A stretch of DNA of 64,000 nucleotides from Planctomycetaceae bacterium (GCA_024742875.1 JANSXP010000004.1:62001-126000), one strand, 5' to 3'. Counted from the first letter of the stretch, positions 54,701 through 63,578 are shown. Numbers and translations: made by a program. The notes: generated by a model not told the origin, from the sequence alone.

Positions 54701-55002
54701 GGCACAGCGAGGGGGCGCACATCACTGGTGGCCAGCGGGCGAATCAGCGGAACAGCGGTGCCGTCCGCTGGGGGATGAGAATCCGAGGCACTCAGCGGCG
54801 CACTGCCCGACGGTGGACCGGCTTCCACAGGTGGCAACGCAATCAACCGGCCAGGAAGGTCGGCCGCTATGCCGCGGCCCCCCGCCCGGTCATCCTGTGC
54901 GAAGGCACACGAACAGCCAATGACCAATGTCATGGCCATAAGTGCTACGCTGCGGCACAGTCGTCGTGTCGGGCCAGTTGCCGTCACAGTGAGGGTTTCC
55001 AT
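51769..55002 (-). CDS. M1-family metallopeptidase fused to an outer-membrane beta-barrel
   Basis: A 1077-residue protein. After a signal peptide and a low-complexity linker (about residues 40-130), an M1 aminopeptidase-like region follows. The zinc motif is H448-E-I-C-H452 with the third ligand E471 18 residues later in 'WMDEGLVTWF', an intact site. Residues about 720-1077 read as a beta-barrel. They alternate aromatic strands ('GLRASAIAGNRYRISPFLAY', 'GGYGWNDNGEHFRFGGPGRF'), include 'RGREAVATEGNAFWLSSLEW' as in BamA/D15-type barrels, and end 'TGVFWFGLYRAF' with terminal Phe. The likely arrangement is a peptidase domain anchored by its own barrel in the outer membrane. It is probably transcribed alone and ends near the Imm11-like gene. 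Confidence 0.85.
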   Translation of the reverse strand: METLTVTATGPTRRLCRSVALMAMTLVIGCSCAFAQDDRAGGRGIAADLPGRLIALPPVEAGPPSGSAPLSASDSHPPADGTAVPLIRPLATSDVRPLAVPADATVERRAASTAADARSVTANHGAAPAATPAARNHYELDILLEPSKRRVQVSETVTWTNSGRRATDRLVFQVPSNHTLSKEMIAAGERTVESLRLEPEGSIDYEGHRFHLTATTVQGERVKASFDPEHDTHLYVQLPNAVAPGESVCVKIAFWIDIPPVMGRLGQHRGVTNLLNWYPVLAFHSGEDWQPVPYIPWHQPWFNEVGDYRVKLRLPADQRVVTGGHVVQRSKDASGYQTLQIRGDGLRDFTVICSSELSVLRGQAGQTPIRVLYLPDHKEHAEVALQTAVESIQLYEQWFGPYPYREFELTESYFGWNGNESSGVVMVDARIFDTPKYAARYVEHLVSHEICHQWWYSAVGTDGYHEPWMDEGLVTWFTRLKMEEKYGRDAEVLEFPGYGPFQFPNIQYRSLVHSGYDAYRGRGGEGIANGTLDDVGHLHNLFSLVYDKGARVTGMIQKRMGRDEFLRFMKHVYGRYRFRVLRVADFKRELEVWTGEDWTPFFKTWLESNVQPDWSVQDVEVTKTEGGYVTEAVVTQSESIDADLDLEIQFDSDAAPLRIPSLSAAARGGSDEIRVTRRSDREWLVSLTSPHEPTQLTLDPDGYLVDVDPYNNSWRPSYQVRVSPLYTPVDEAALMQPWNQHGLVAGFGIDQDGRIGLRASAIAGNRYRISPFLAYTAATATRNDDHISAGIDAVFYNVPNSNWQLMARYEHALLSTLANDPGHQARIALRRVINYTTSLIYPNLSYIDFYTRFGDNFFPDEDNTINPDPRIEQFDNVRAFGIDYHADSQLPYWNPDRGMKIDANYEHGFQAFGGGASYDRVSGQMSIVQRLSFADGWLRRTRVAGRIAGGYGWNDNGEHFRFGGPGRFRGREAVATEGNAFWLSSLEWRFPIVSDLDMEVLDNTAALHSINGSLFYDVGRSYLLDQAQGKVDHAVGLGLYWQIPLLSLVENLTVRTEYGYSVTNDTGVFWFGLYRAF

Positions 55003-55278
55003 TCCTTACGTTGAGGCGATCTGGTTTCCCGCCCCATCCTGATTGTGTACATCGACGGGCGGTCGAATTAACCGTGGTGAATTCACCAGCCTGATCACCT
55101 CTTTGACTGTGGTTGCCCGCATGGTTTAACGCGCCCCCGGAACCTGACGTTCATGATTCGTCCCGCCTTGCAGCTGGTTAGTCGAATGTGGCAAGTATTC
55201 CAGGTTCCTGCAGCGGTGGCCCCGGCAGCGGCAATTTCTGCAGGTCACTGCCGAACACAGTGCACGCGGGCGCTGGGC

Positions 55279-56184
55279 TCACCCGGCGGCACGAAACTTG
55301 AGTGATGGTTTTTCAATGGTCACGATGGTGTTCGCTGGCACACTGCGACTGAGGGTCACTCCGGAGCCAATCAGAGATCCGGCTCCAATTACCGTATCGC
55401 CTCCCAGAATGGACGCGTTGGAATACACGGTCACGCCGTCTTCCAGCGTGGGATGTCGTTTCTGATCACGGATCAGGTTGCCCGCTTCATCCCGCGGGAA
55501 CGACCAGGCGCCCAGTGTGACGCCCTGATAGAGCGTGACGCCCGAACCGATCACACACGTTTCACCGATGACTACTCCCGTGCCGTGATCGATGAAAAAA
55601 CTGGGACCGATATTGGCGCCCGGATGGATGTCGATGCCCGTTTCCCGGTGGGCCCACTCAGACAGCATTCGCGGCAGGTACGGCACTCCGAGTGTGTGCA
55701 GCTGGTGCGCGATGCGATAGGCGGTCACCGCATCAATCCCCGGATAGCACAGCACAATTTCGGCACTCGTTTTGGCGGCCGGGTCTCCGTCGAACGCGGC
55801 AGACACGTCTTTGCGCAGATCGTCTTTCAGCCGCGGCAGCGAAGCAAGGAAGGCGTCTGTTAACTGCTGACGACAGGGTCGGGCGCTGTCTGATTCGGCG
55901 GTGTGCAGTTTCAGCGACAGTCGCCGATCCGCTTCGAGCGCTCGCCCAATTTCAATTCGCAGGCGACTTTCGATGTGCCGCAGCAGTCGCAGCGACTCGA
56001 CGAAGCGTTCATCCCCGCCCACGCTGCGGGAGCGACCGTATCCGGGAAACAGCAATTCCCGCAGGTCACGAGCGATCGCCACCACGCCATCCAGGGACGG
56101 CAGGTTGGGAACATCAAAAAACGGCGGCTCACCAACCAGAACGTCGGCCACCGCCTCCAGACTGGCGTAGTGCAGATTCTCCAT
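55279..56184 (-). CDS. cysE: Serine O-acetyltransferase
   Basis: A 301-residue enzyme that acetylates serine with acetyl-CoA, the first step of cysteine synthesis. The N-terminal helical region ends in 'IVLCYPGIDAVTAYRIAHQL'. Left-handed beta-helix hexapeptide repeats follow from about residue 190, containing the signature 'IDIHPGANIGPSFFIDHGTG', 'VVIGETCVIGSGVTLYQGVT' and 'HPTLEDGVTVYSNASILGGD'. Catalytic His/Asp positions of the family (DHGTG and the preceding His) are present. It resembles the EpsC-like group of bacterial serine acetyltransferases. There is no O-acetylserine sulfhydrylase gene beside it. The divergent upstream neighbour is a CPBP protease gene. Confidence 0.93.
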   Translation of the reverse strand: MENLHYASLEAVADVLVGEPPFFDVPNLPSLDGVVAIARDLRELLFPGYGRSRSVGGDERFVESLRLLRHIESRLRIEIGRALEADRRLSLKLHTAESDSARPCRQQLTDAFLASLPRLKDDLRKDVSAAFDGDPAAKTSAEIVLCYPGIDAVTAYRIAHQLHTLGVPYLPRMLSEWAHRETGIDIHPGANIGPSFFIDHGTGVVIGETCVIGSGVTLYQGVTLGAWSFPRDEAGNLIRDQKRHPTLEDGVTVYSNASILGGDTVIGAGSLIGSGVTLSRSVPANTIVTIEKPSLKFRAAG

Positions 56185-56513
56185 AATTCTGTCTCGCTCA
56201 GCGTCCCTGCTGTCAGTGCGGAAGTCACAGACGTTTGATTCTGCGCTCGGGCAGTGTCATCGGCAAAACCAGGCAATTCTCATCACGACGGGCGCCGTCG
56301 ATCAGATCCCTGCGGTAACTGTGTTCGCTGCACGCGGCTTACGCGTTGCGACTCGAAGACTCACCCCCACCCTTCCCGAATTTCCCGACCCGCAGACTTT
56401 ACCGCCCGCAGTCTGGCGATCCTGCCTGACAATCAGAGATTCGCCGGTCGGCTGCATTCCCCGCCGACGGCGGTCGATAAGGGAAGAGGCACTCGACTCA
56501 CCGGTATCCTGAT
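56185..56513. other. Intergenic, divergent promoters expected; nothing recognised
   Basis: 329 bases lie between cysE and the divergent CPBP gene. The overlapping short frames are not protein-like. I see no clear repeat, riboswitch-like structure or terminator. Confidence 0.5.
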
Positions 56514-57284
56514 ATGACGCAAACGGCCCCTCGGCAGATTCCGCTCGACTACTGGCAGGACGCACGCCGTCCGCTGTCGTGCCTGCTGTTTCTGCTGCCA
56601 TGGATTGCCGTTTACGAAGCCGGCATCCTGATGCTGGCAGAATCAGAGCCATCGCAGATTCGCAATGGGGCGGACTACTGGCTGCGGTCTTTGCTGTCGG
56701 CCGTCGGAATGGGGCAGTTACTGCTGCTCCCGCTGCTGGTCGTCAGCGTCCTGCTCGTTTGGCACGTCGTGCGAAAGCATCCCTGGCAACTACGCGTGGA
56801 CACGCAGATCGGCATGCTGGCCGAAAGCCTCCTGCTTGCCATCGTCCTGGTCGTGGTCGGACAGGTGCATCAGTTGCTGTTCCTGAGTCTGCAGCCAGCC
56901 GCAGCGGACGCGAGATTGCTCACACTCAGCACCGGCAGTCTGACACAGGCTGTGTCGTTTATTGGCGCGGGTGTCTACGAAGAATTTATGTTTCGGCTGC
57001 TGCTTGTGCCGGCAGCCTTCTGGGGCTTTCGACTGTTCGAATTCCCAGCCCGCTATGCGGCCATCATGGCGGCCGTGTCGACCGCTTTCGTGTTTGCCCT
57101 GGCCCATCACGTGGGGCCACACGCCGACGCATTCAACCTGTTCACATTTTCATTTCGCGCAGCGGCCGGCGCGTTCTTTGCCGCCATCTTTTTCCTGCGT
57201 GGCTTTGGCATCACGGTTGGCTGTCATGCGGCCTACGATCTGCTGGTGGGACTGATTCTGATCTCGCCGGAAGCATCGGCCTGA
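56514..57284 (+). CDS. CPBP-family intramembrane metalloprotease
   Basis: A 256-residue polytopic membrane protein of the CAAX-protease/bacteriocin-processing (CPBP, Abi) family. Motif 1 is 'GAGVYEEFMFRLLLVP' with E-E-x-x-x-R, motif 2 'FALAHHVGP' with His, and motif 3 'FRAAAGAFFAAIFFLRGFGI', followed by 'GCHAAYDLL' with the final His/Asp. All catalytic positions are therefore present. Hydrophobic segments occur at about residues 20-40, 62-85, 100-120, 140-160, 175-200 and 225-250. No bacteriocin or lipoprotein substrate gene is adjacent. The start ATG lacks a strong Shine-Dalgarno, which is common in this window. Confidence 0.9.
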   Translation: MTQTAPRQIPLDYWQDARRPLSCLLFLLPWIAVYEAGILMLAESEPSQIRNGADYWLRSLLSAVGMGQLLLLPLLVVSVLLVWHVVRKHPWQLRVDTQIGMLAESLLLAIVLVVVGQVHQLLFLSLQPAAADARLLTLSTGSLTQAVSFIGAGVYEEFMFRLLLVPAAFWGFRLFEFPARYAAIMAAVSTAFVFALAHHVGPHADAFNLFTFSFRAAAGAFFAAIFFLRGFGITVGCHAAYDLLVGLILISPEASA

Positions 57285-57374
57285 CGCCGGGGCTGTGACA
57301 ACTGAGCAGTGCCCAGGTGATGCGGTGATCAGTGCGGCTTCAGTATGAAGTCGTGCGGACACGACACCCCAAAA

Positions 57375-58532
57375 TCACTTCAGAACCGCTTCAATGCGCT
57401 TGTCCAGTTCGGCCTGCTCGGGCACGGCATGCCACAGCAGCCTGCCGTCGCGACCGACGAGAAAAACGTGCGGCAGTCCCACTACGCCGTATTTCAGCGA
57501 CAGCTGACTGCCGGTCCCCACGACATAGTCCATCGGCTGACGCTTCAGGAAATTCTCAATCCCGTGGCGACTCTGATCGGTGAATGAGACAATCGTCAGG
57601 CCCTGATCACCGTACTTTTTCTGCAGCTGGTTCAAATGAGGAATCCCGGCCACACAGGGACCGCACCAGGTGGCCCAGAAATCCAGCAGCACGACACGGC
57701 CCTTCAAACTGGCCAGTGTGGGCGGTGTGTCGGCGTTGATCCACGAGGCGGCCAGAAGTTCGGGTGGAACGCTGCCGACAGCCGGCATCGGTTCCGGCGT
57801 TCCCCGCTGCACGGCCGGCCGATCTTCCCGTCCGGCCGGTATGGCGGCGACATCAAGTTTCGCTTCACTGGCCGTCAGCGAATACTCATGGAACAGGTCA
57901 TAGGGCAGACTGCGAGCGTAGTACACCGGACGAGGGCTCTTATAGCCGACAGAGTTGGCGACGAATTCGGGAACAGTTGATGAAACCAGCACGGCCAGTC
58001 GCACCGTTTGCCCGATGGTCGCACCGATTTCTTCCAGAGGAATCACATAGGTGTCCACACGGACGGTCGCTGTGCCGGATTTCTGCAGGCGAATACAGCC
58101 GCGCCCTGTTGAGTCTCCCTTGATGTGAGACGAGGCATTGCGTTCATAGGGGATTGTATAACGCAGTCCGGGAATCGTGGGCCAGGGGTTGAGCGTGTAG
58201 CTGCGGTCGACGCGGGGAGTCCGCTTTCGGTCGCCATCGACATCGAGGACGAGGGTGCCGCGATCACCAATTTTCCGTCCGTCGACAGTCTCCCCCAATC
58301 CATCATCACCATCCTGCCAGGCGACCGCCTGCACGACCAGGTGAACATCGTCGTGCCAGGCCTGCACCCGCAACTGCGACGTTTCGCACAGCGTCCTGCC
58401 GGCAGACAGACTCAGTCCGTGAGCCGCGGCTGTTTTCAGATCATCGGCCGTCGCCCAAAGAGCCGGCTGTAGACATGCCGCAAGCAGCAGGGGAGCGACG
58501 ACACGGTGGCGGGCGGGAAGCAATGACAGCAT
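57375..58532 (-). CDS. Exported TlpA-like thioredoxin with N-terminal beta-sandwich
   Basis: A 385-residue exported thiol-disulfide protein. After a signal peptide (about 1-29) residues 30-215 form a beta-rich domain ('VQAWHDDVHLVVQAVAWQDG', 'GTLVLDVDGDRKRTPRVDRS') resembling CBM9/DOMON-type sandwiches. Residues 265-385 are a TlpA/redoxin domain with an intact C290-G-P-C293 in 'VLLDFWATWCGPCVAGIPHL', then 'GVVGLPHVFLVGRDGRLLWH' with the cis-Pro. It probably reduces or rearranges disulfides in the periplasm or handles a bound substrate. The ATG at 58532 is chosen over one 165 bases upstream because GGAGACCCTCC precedes it and it starts the signal peptide. It is useful for comparison with the TGA-interrupted redoxin at 16725. 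Confidence 0.9.
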   Translation of the reverse strand: MLSLLPARHRVVAPLLLAACLQPALWATADDLKTAAAHGLSLSAGRTLCETSQLRVQAWHDDVHLVVQAVAWQDGDDGLGETVDGRKIGDRGTLVLDVDGDRKRTPRVDRSYTLNPWPTIPGLRYTIPYERNASSHIKGDSTGRGCIRLQKSGTATVRVDTYVIPLEEIGATIGQTVRLAVLVSSTVPEFVANSVGYKSPRPVYYARSLPYDLFHEYSLTASEAKLDVAAIPAGREDRPAVQRGTPEPMPAVGSVPPELLAASWINADTPPTLASLKGRVVLLDFWATWCGPCVAGIPHLNQLQKKYGDQGLTIVSFTDQSRHGIENFLKRQPMDYVVGTGSQLSLKYGVVGLPHVFLVGRDGRLLWHAVPEQAELDKRIEAVLK

Positions 58533-58957
58533 GGAGGGTCTCCTGTCCGGAATGTTGCGCGGCGTAGTGTACTCATGGCGGGCGGACGGTCTGCGGCGGG
58601 AAAAGGCGAATTCCGAAATTCGCGAAGGACACTGTTCGAGCGTGCGAATTCCGGCAGACGACCGGTGACACCTGGCAGTGGCACAGAAACCCGCCATTTT
58701 CCGCGTGTTTGCGTGAGTTTCCGGCCACCTCTGGTTTGGAGAATCTCAGCATTTTCTGAGCCATGGCCGCACTTCGCCAATCTCGGTCGCTCATACTTTC
58801 GGACCACTGGCAAAGCGGAAAAAGGGGCCTAGAATCCTGCTCAGTTGCGTTCCGCGACCGGGTCGGGCACTGGCTTGACCGTCTACCGACCGGCGGCGTT
58901 CTGTCACTGCCGTCCCATTTTTCAGATCTCTGAAAACGATCCCAAGGAGTTATTCAC
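58533..58957. other. Intergenic, 425 bases, divergent control region with a palindrome
   Basis: This region separates the leftward thioredoxin gene and the rightward superoxide dismutase gene and must contain both promoters. The clearest structure is GCGAATT (58606-58612) with AATTCGC (58617-58623), a 7-base perfect inverted pair. GCGAATTCCG recurs at 58644-58653. Otherwise I see no gene. Confidence 0.45.
58606..58653. repeat. Inverted and direct repeat of GCGAATTCCG
   Basis: GCGAATTCCG occurs at 58606-58615 and 58644-58653, 38 bases apart. The first copy forms a palindrome with AATTCGC at 58617-58623. It lies 74-121 bases upstream of the thioredoxin-like gene start, a reasonable operator position. 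Confidence 0.5.
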
Positions 58958-59569
58958 GTGGCCTATTCACTTCCCGATCTGCCCTATGCCTACGATGCCC
59001 TCGAGCCGCACTTCGATGCACGCACGATGGAAATCCATCACACGAAGCATCACCAGGCCTACATCAACAAAGTGAACGCCGCTCTGGAAGGCACGGACGA
59101 CGCCGACACCTGCATCAACGAAGTCATGGGCAAGCTGAGCTCTCTGCCCGAAGGCATCCAGGGCGCTGTGCGCAACAACGGCGGCGGTCACGCCAACCAC
59201 AGCCTGTTCTGGACCGTCCTGTCTCCTGAAGGAGGCGGTGAACCCGCGGGTGAACTGGCGGACGCCATCAACGCCGCCTGTGGCAGCTTTGACGCTTTCA
59301 AAGAAGCGTTCGCCACCGCGGCTGCCACACGCTTCGGCAGTGGCTGGGCCTGGCTGTCCGTCAACAGCGACGGCACGGTTGTTGTGGAGAGCACGCCCAA
59401 TCAGGACACCCCACTGTCGGAAGGTCGCACTCCCATCCTGGGACTGGATGTCTGGGAACACGCCTACTACCTGCACTACCAGAACCGCCGTCCGGATTAT
59501 GTGGCCGCATTCTGGAATGTCGTGAACTGGGACGAAGTCGCCCGCCGATTCGCGGAAGCCAAAGGTTAA
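58958..59569 (+). CDS. sodA: Superoxide dismutase, Mn/Fe type
   Basis: A 203-residue cytoplasmic superoxide dismutase converting superoxide to oxygen and hydrogen peroxide. Metal ligands are H27 ('[13 protein letters not shown]'), H81 ('NHSLFW'), D164 and H168 ('[15 protein letters not shown]'), all in place. '[13 protein letters not shown]' and 'TPNQDTPL' favour the manganese subtype, though cambialistic enzymes exist. Length is normal. The GTG start follows AAGGAG at good spacing. A strong terminator follows the stop. With Dps and two thioredoxin-like proteins in the window it forms an oxidative-stress theme; no signal peptide is present. Confidence 0.97.
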   Translation: MAYSLPDLPYAYDALEPHFDARTMEIHHTKHHQAYINKVNAALEGTDDADTCINEVMGKLSSLPEGIQGAVRNNGGGHANHSLFWTVLSPEGGGEPAGELADAINAACGSFDAFKEAFATAAATRFGSGWAWLSVNSDGTVVVESTPNQDTPLSEGRTPILGLDVWEHAYYLHYQNRRPDYVAAFWNVVNWDEVARRFAEAKG

Positions 59570-59587
59570 TCGTCGGACTCACCTCAA

Positions 59588-59627
59588 GAACCACTGGCAG
59601 TCACACTGTCAGTGGTTCTTTCTGTTT
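59588..59627 (+). terminator. Intrinsic terminator after sodA
   Basis: GAACCACTGGCAGT (59588-59601) pairs with ACTGTCAGTGGTTC (59605-59618) around a CAC loop, with one G-T pair, and a T-rich tail (TTCTTTCTGTTT) follows. It is placed 19 bases after the sodA stop. It would separate sodA from the following oxidoreductase gene. Confidence 0.9.
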
Positions 59628-59680
59628 GCACGCGGCGACAATCCGCACGTCATCGATCAGCAGCGCCACGGAACCACAGA

Positions 59681-61141
59681 ATGCCGAAGGACTTTCTGAA
59701 GAACACCAAAGACGAGTACGACGTTGTTGTCATTGGCAGCGGTCTGGGAGGCCTGACGTCGGCCAACATTCTGGCGCGACAGGGGTACTCCGTGCTGTTG
59801 CTGGAGCACCATTATCAGCTGGGAGGGATGGCCACATGGTTCAAACGTCGCAACGGTCATATTTTTGATATTTCGCTGCACGGCTTTCCGCACGGCATGA
59901 TCAAAAGCTGCCGCAAGTACTGGACGAAGGATATTGCCGACTCCATCGTGCAGCTGAAGGGTGTGCGATTTGAAAACCCGCAGTTCTCGGTTCGAACCAC
60001 GTTTGACCGCAAAGACTTCACTCAAATCCTGACAGAAGACTTTGGCATTGAAGAGGCGACCGTCAAAGCGTTCTTTGACAAAGCCCGCAGCATGAACTTC
60101 TTCGACGATCAGCAGATGACTGTCCGCGAGCTGTTCGAAGAGTTCTTCCCAGGGCGTGATGATGTTGTACGCATGCTGATGGAGCCGATCACGTATGCCA
60201 ATGGGTCCACGCTGGAAGATCCGGCGATCACCTACGGCATTGTGTTCTCCAATTTCATGAGCAAAGGCGTCTACACATTTGAAGGTGGTACCGACGCACT
60301 CGTGGGCAAGATGAAGGATGAACTGCTCCGCAACGGTGTGGATCTGCGAATTCGCACTCTGGTGGAGAAAATCGAAGTCACGCCCGAGCGTCAGGTGGAA
60401 GCGGTAGTCGTGAACGGCAAACGCATTAAGTGCCGCTGCGTCGTGTCCAACGCCAACCTGAAGTCCACCATCCTGAAAATGGTGGGCGAAGAACACTTCG
60501 ATGATCAGTTTATTGAAGACACCAAAGCTGTGCGGCTCAACAGCAGCAGCTGTCAGGTGTATATGGCCTTAAAGCCGGGTGAATCGTTTGACGAAAGCTG
60601 CGGCGATCTGCTGTTTCATTCGGAGCACAACGGGTTTGACATTGAAGCCATGCTCAGCATGGACGTCAGCAGTCGCACGTTCAGTTTCTATTATCCACAG
60701 ACGCGACCAGGCAGTGATCGCTACCTGATTGTGTCATCGACCAACGCCAACTACACGGACTGGGCCGATCTGCCGGAGGACGTCTACCAGCAGGAAAAAC
60801 GCAATCTGGAAGAAACCACTCTGCAGTGTCTCGAACAGTACGTGCCTGACATCCGCCAGAAGCTGGACCACATCGAAACGGCGACCCCGCGAACGTTTGA
60901 GCACTACACCAGACATATCGCCGGATCCTCTTTTGGCACGAAGTTTGAAGGACTGCAGGTCAGCAAGGATCTGCCTTTGCAAATCGGTGGCCTGTTCCAC
61001 GCCGGTTCTGTCGGCATCATCATGTCCGGCTGGCTGGGCGCCGTGAATTATGGCGTGATCGTGAGCAACGACGTCGACAAGTTTCTGCTGTCCGGCCCGT
61101 CGGTCTCCGCGGCTGATGGTAACCAGCCGGCGAACGCCTGA
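59681..61141 (+). CDS. FAD-dependent oxidoreductase, phytoene-desaturase-like
   Basis: A 486-residue flavoprotein of the carotenoid/retinol desaturase-reductase superfamily. The N-terminal dinucleotide fold reads '[20 protein letters not shown]', then '[20 protein letters not shown]'. The mid-protein '[20 protein letters not shown]' and the C-terminal '[20 protein letters not shown]', which closes the FAD site, are typical of CrtI/CrtN-type and all-trans-retinol saturase-like proteins. It has no signal peptide. The ATG at 59681 gives the standard N terminus; the frame is open to 59612 inside the sodA terminator. No carotenoid genes are adjacent, so the substrate (carotenoid or another polyprenoid) is open. 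Confidence 0.85.
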   Translation: MPKDFLKNTKDEYDVVVIGSGLGGLTSANILARQGYSVLLLEHHYQLGGMATWFKRRNGHIFDISLHGFPHGMIKSCRKYWTKDIADSIVQLKGVRFENPQFSVRTTFDRKDFTQILTEDFGIEEATVKAFFDKARSMNFFDDQQMTVRELFEEFFPGRDDVVRMLMEPITYANGSTLEDPAITYGIVFSNFMSKGVYTFEGGTDALVGKMKDELLRNGVDLRIRTLVEKIEVTPERQVEAVVVNGKRIKCRCVVSNANLKSTILKMVGEEHFDDQFIEDTKAVRLNSSSCQVYMALKPGESFDESCGDLLFHSEHNGFDIEAMLSMDVSSRTFSFYYPQTRPGSDRYLIVSSTNANYTDWADLPEDVYQQEKRNLEETTLQCLEQYVPDIRQKLDHIETATPRTFEHYTRHIAGSSFGTKFEGLQVSKDLPLQIGGLFHAGSVGIIMSGWLGAVNYGVIVSNDVDKFLLSGPSVSAADGNQPANA

Positions 61142-61251
61142 AACAGGTCCGTCTCGCGACAGCCCCTTTTCACAGGTTGGACGTCTGCGTGACGCAGACG
61201 ACCGAAATGTTCATTCTGGCGGTGCTGGTGGAGCGGACAGGCAGGCAAACG

Positions 61252-63429
61252 CTACGGTGCATCCTCGCCCACCAGACGCATGCTCCACATCTTCCGCACC
61301 AGTTCCCGCGCCACCGGCCCGGCCGCACGACTGCCTGATCCACCGTGCTCCAGCACCACCACGAAACTGTACTGTGGATTGTCGGCCGGCACGTATCCGG
61401 CAAACCATGCGTGGTCATGCTCGGTCGCCCCAGTTTGAGCGGTTCCCGTTTTGCCGGCGATGGCAACCTGCGGCAGTTGGACCGTGCGATGACCGCTGCC
61501 ACCCGGCTGCACCACGGCCGCCAGCCCATCGCGGATTTCCGCCAGAGTTTCGGCGGATAACCCGGCAATCTTCTGGCGGGTTACCTGACGCGGACGATCA
61601 TCCACTTCGTCGGTGGTGCGTGCCATGCCATCGGGACTGACGACGTGCGGAGTGACCAGCCAGCCTCCATTGGCAACCGCTGCCATCATGCGTGCCATCT
61701 GCAGTGGCGTCACCAGCACGCGCGACTGCCCTATGGCCAAACCGAGTGTCTCATTCTGGTAGCGGTCCGCATCGGATGGTCGTCCGCTGCCCGGCAGATT
61801 TCCCGCCCGTTCAAATGGCAGGTCGATCCCACTGCGCTGCCCCAGACCGAATCGTGTGGCCCAGTCTCGCAGGCTGCGAAACCCCATCTTCCGAGCGGCG
61901 GAGAAAAAATACACGTTGCAGGACTGCGCAAGGGCCTGCTGCAGTCGCAGTGTGCCGTGCCCGCGACCGTAAAGTCGGTAGATCAGACAGCGATGCTGGT
62001 CCGGACGATCCAGATACCCCTGGCAGACAAACGGCTCGTCGGCCGTGATGGTGCGTGTTTCCAGGGCGGCGGCCGCCGTGATGACTTTCATGAGCGAGCC
62101 GGGTGGCAACCGCGTTTGAATGGTGCGTGACAAAAAGGGAAACCGGGGATCAGCATTGACAGCCTGCCAGTCAGCAGCGTCACCGTCCGTGTACAACCTG
62201 GGCGAAAACGCGGGCGCACTGGCCGCCGCCACCACGCGACCGGAGGCCGCCTCCATCACCACGATACTGCCACCGGTGGGAACGGGCTGCGGTTGACTCT
62301 CATCCGTAGCGGGCAGGAATCGCCGGGGGGTCTCCAGCAGGCATTCTGCCAGCAGCGCTTCAGCGTGCTGCTGCAGCCGCACGTTGATCGTCAGCAAAAG
62401 GTCACGACCGCTGACTGGCGCCCGCTCAATTTCCGTGGACACGATTTCCATCCGGCGGTTGCGAACGACACGTCGTCTCCCGGGCACTCCCTGCAGCTGC
62501 AGTTCGTACTCGCGTTCGACGCCGAACCGCCCGACAGCAGGCCTCCAGTCAATCAACCGCTCATCAGACTCAGCCGTCTCTTCGTGATCAGCCGCAGGCG
62601 TGCGGGTGCCCACAATATGGATGGCCGTGCTGTCGAGTGGGTAGGTTCGCTGGTTACTGGTGACAACGCGGACTCCCGGATAGCGTGCCGGACTTTCAAT
62701 GATCGCAGCTGCGACTTCCAGTGGCACGTTACGAGCCATCATGTGGTAGGACTCTTCTTCCCGCACGACAATCCGGCCGACACCGGACCGGGCTGGACTG
62801 GTCGTGAGTGCCTGTCGCAGCTGCGCCGCAAATCGGAAATACCACTGCTGTGGCAGCGGCTGCACGGTCGCGGCTTTCTGTCCGCGGCGACGATTGACCG
62901 CATCCGCCACCCGCTCAACAGAGGTCTGTATTTTCTCACGACGCTCCGAAAACGCGGCTTCATTGAGCCCCGTCACATTCATCACGGCCGACCACATGTC
63001 GCTGCGCTGCCGCTCGATGTCCTGCTGCCGGGATTCCAGCAGGCCGTCATCGCGTCGTTCGCTGCGAGACAGGCTGCTGCGTGCCGTCCGTCGCAGCCAC
63101 GTCTCATCAACGGGCTCCTGCAGCCAGCGATAGTGGACTTCGATGGAATACTGATCCACATCTGTGGCGAAAACTTCGGACGTGGCACTCAATATGCGAC
63201 CATCCCGCGCAGAAATGGTCTCGTATTCTGTTGTCGTCTCCTGGAGCACCTCCAGATATCGCCCCTGCAGTTCATACTGCACCCAGGCAATCCGCAGCAG
63301 GACCACCACGGCCGGAAGGGCAAACGCCGCCGCCAGCAGGCGAAATCGCAGCGATGCCGGTGGATCGATCAATGACGATCGTCCACCAGGCGCGGAGCGG
63401 CCCAGATCATGAAACGGCTGATTTCGCAT
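61252..63429 (-). CDS. Class B penicillin-binding protein (peptidoglycan transpeptidase)
   Basis: A 725-residue bitopic membrane protein. One membrane segment (about residues 28-52, 'RLLAAAFALPAVVVLLRIAW') is followed by a dimerisation region and a transpeptidase domain with all three active-site motifs: S445-L-M-K448 ('PPGSLMKVITAA'), S503-C-N505 ('AQSCNVYFFSA') and K660-T-G-T663 ('AGKTGTAQTG'). It crosslinks peptidoglycan, in elongation (PBP2) or division (FtsI); the choice is not clear because no mreB, rodA, ftsW or mur genes are beside it. The large insertion between residues 100 and 230 is rich in Arg and Glu. Planctomycetes were once thought to lack this wall, so the intact motifs are notable. 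Confidence 0.9.
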   Translation of the reverse strand: MRNQPFHDLGRSAPGGRSSLIDPPASLRFRLLAAAFALPAVVVLLRIAWVQYELQGRYLEVLQETTTEYETISARDGRILSATSEVFATDVDQYSIEVHYRWLQEPVDETWLRRTARSSLSRSERRDDGLLESRQQDIERQRSDMWSAVMNVTGLNEAAFSERREKIQTSVERVADAVNRRRGQKAATVQPLPQQWYFRFAAQLRQALTTSPARSGVGRIVVREEESYHMMARNVPLEVAAAIIESPARYPGVRVVTSNQRTYPLDSTAIHIVGTRTPAADHEETAESDERLIDWRPAVGRFGVEREYELQLQGVPGRRRVVRNRRMEIVSTEIERAPVSGRDLLLTINVRLQQHAEALLAECLLETPRRFLPATDESQPQPVPTGGSIVVMEAASGRVVAAASAPAFSPRLYTDGDAADWQAVNADPRFPFLSRTIQTRLPPGSLMKVITAAAALETRTITADEPFVCQGYLDRPDQHRCLIYRLYGRGHGTLRLQQALAQSCNVYFFSAARKMGFRSLRDWATRFGLGQRSGIDLPFERAGNLPGSGRPSDADRYQNETLGLAIGQSRVLVTPLQMARMMAAVANGGWLVTPHVVSPDGMARTTDEVDDRPRQVTRQKIAGLSAETLAEIRDGLAAVVQPGGSGHRTVQLPQVAIAGKTGTAQTGATEHDHAWFAGYVPADNPQYSFVVVLEHGGSGSRAAGPVARELVRKMWSMRLVGEDAP

Positions 63430-63578
63430 AGGGGGAAGCTAGCAGGCCAACCGGTGATCGACGAGGCTGTTTGCCGCAGGGGGCCGACGGGCAAACGGCC
63501 TGATTCCCGGTTCCCGCAAATGCCGATAACAGGTACAGTTTGTCACACGCTCAGCAAGGGAATGCTCTGGAGGCGACG

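Noticed and set aside
62293-63375. A 360-codon open frame on the plus strand
   Set aside because: It lies wholly antisense to the penicillin-binding protein, whose motifs are intact. Long antisense frames are expected opposite GC-rich coding sequence.
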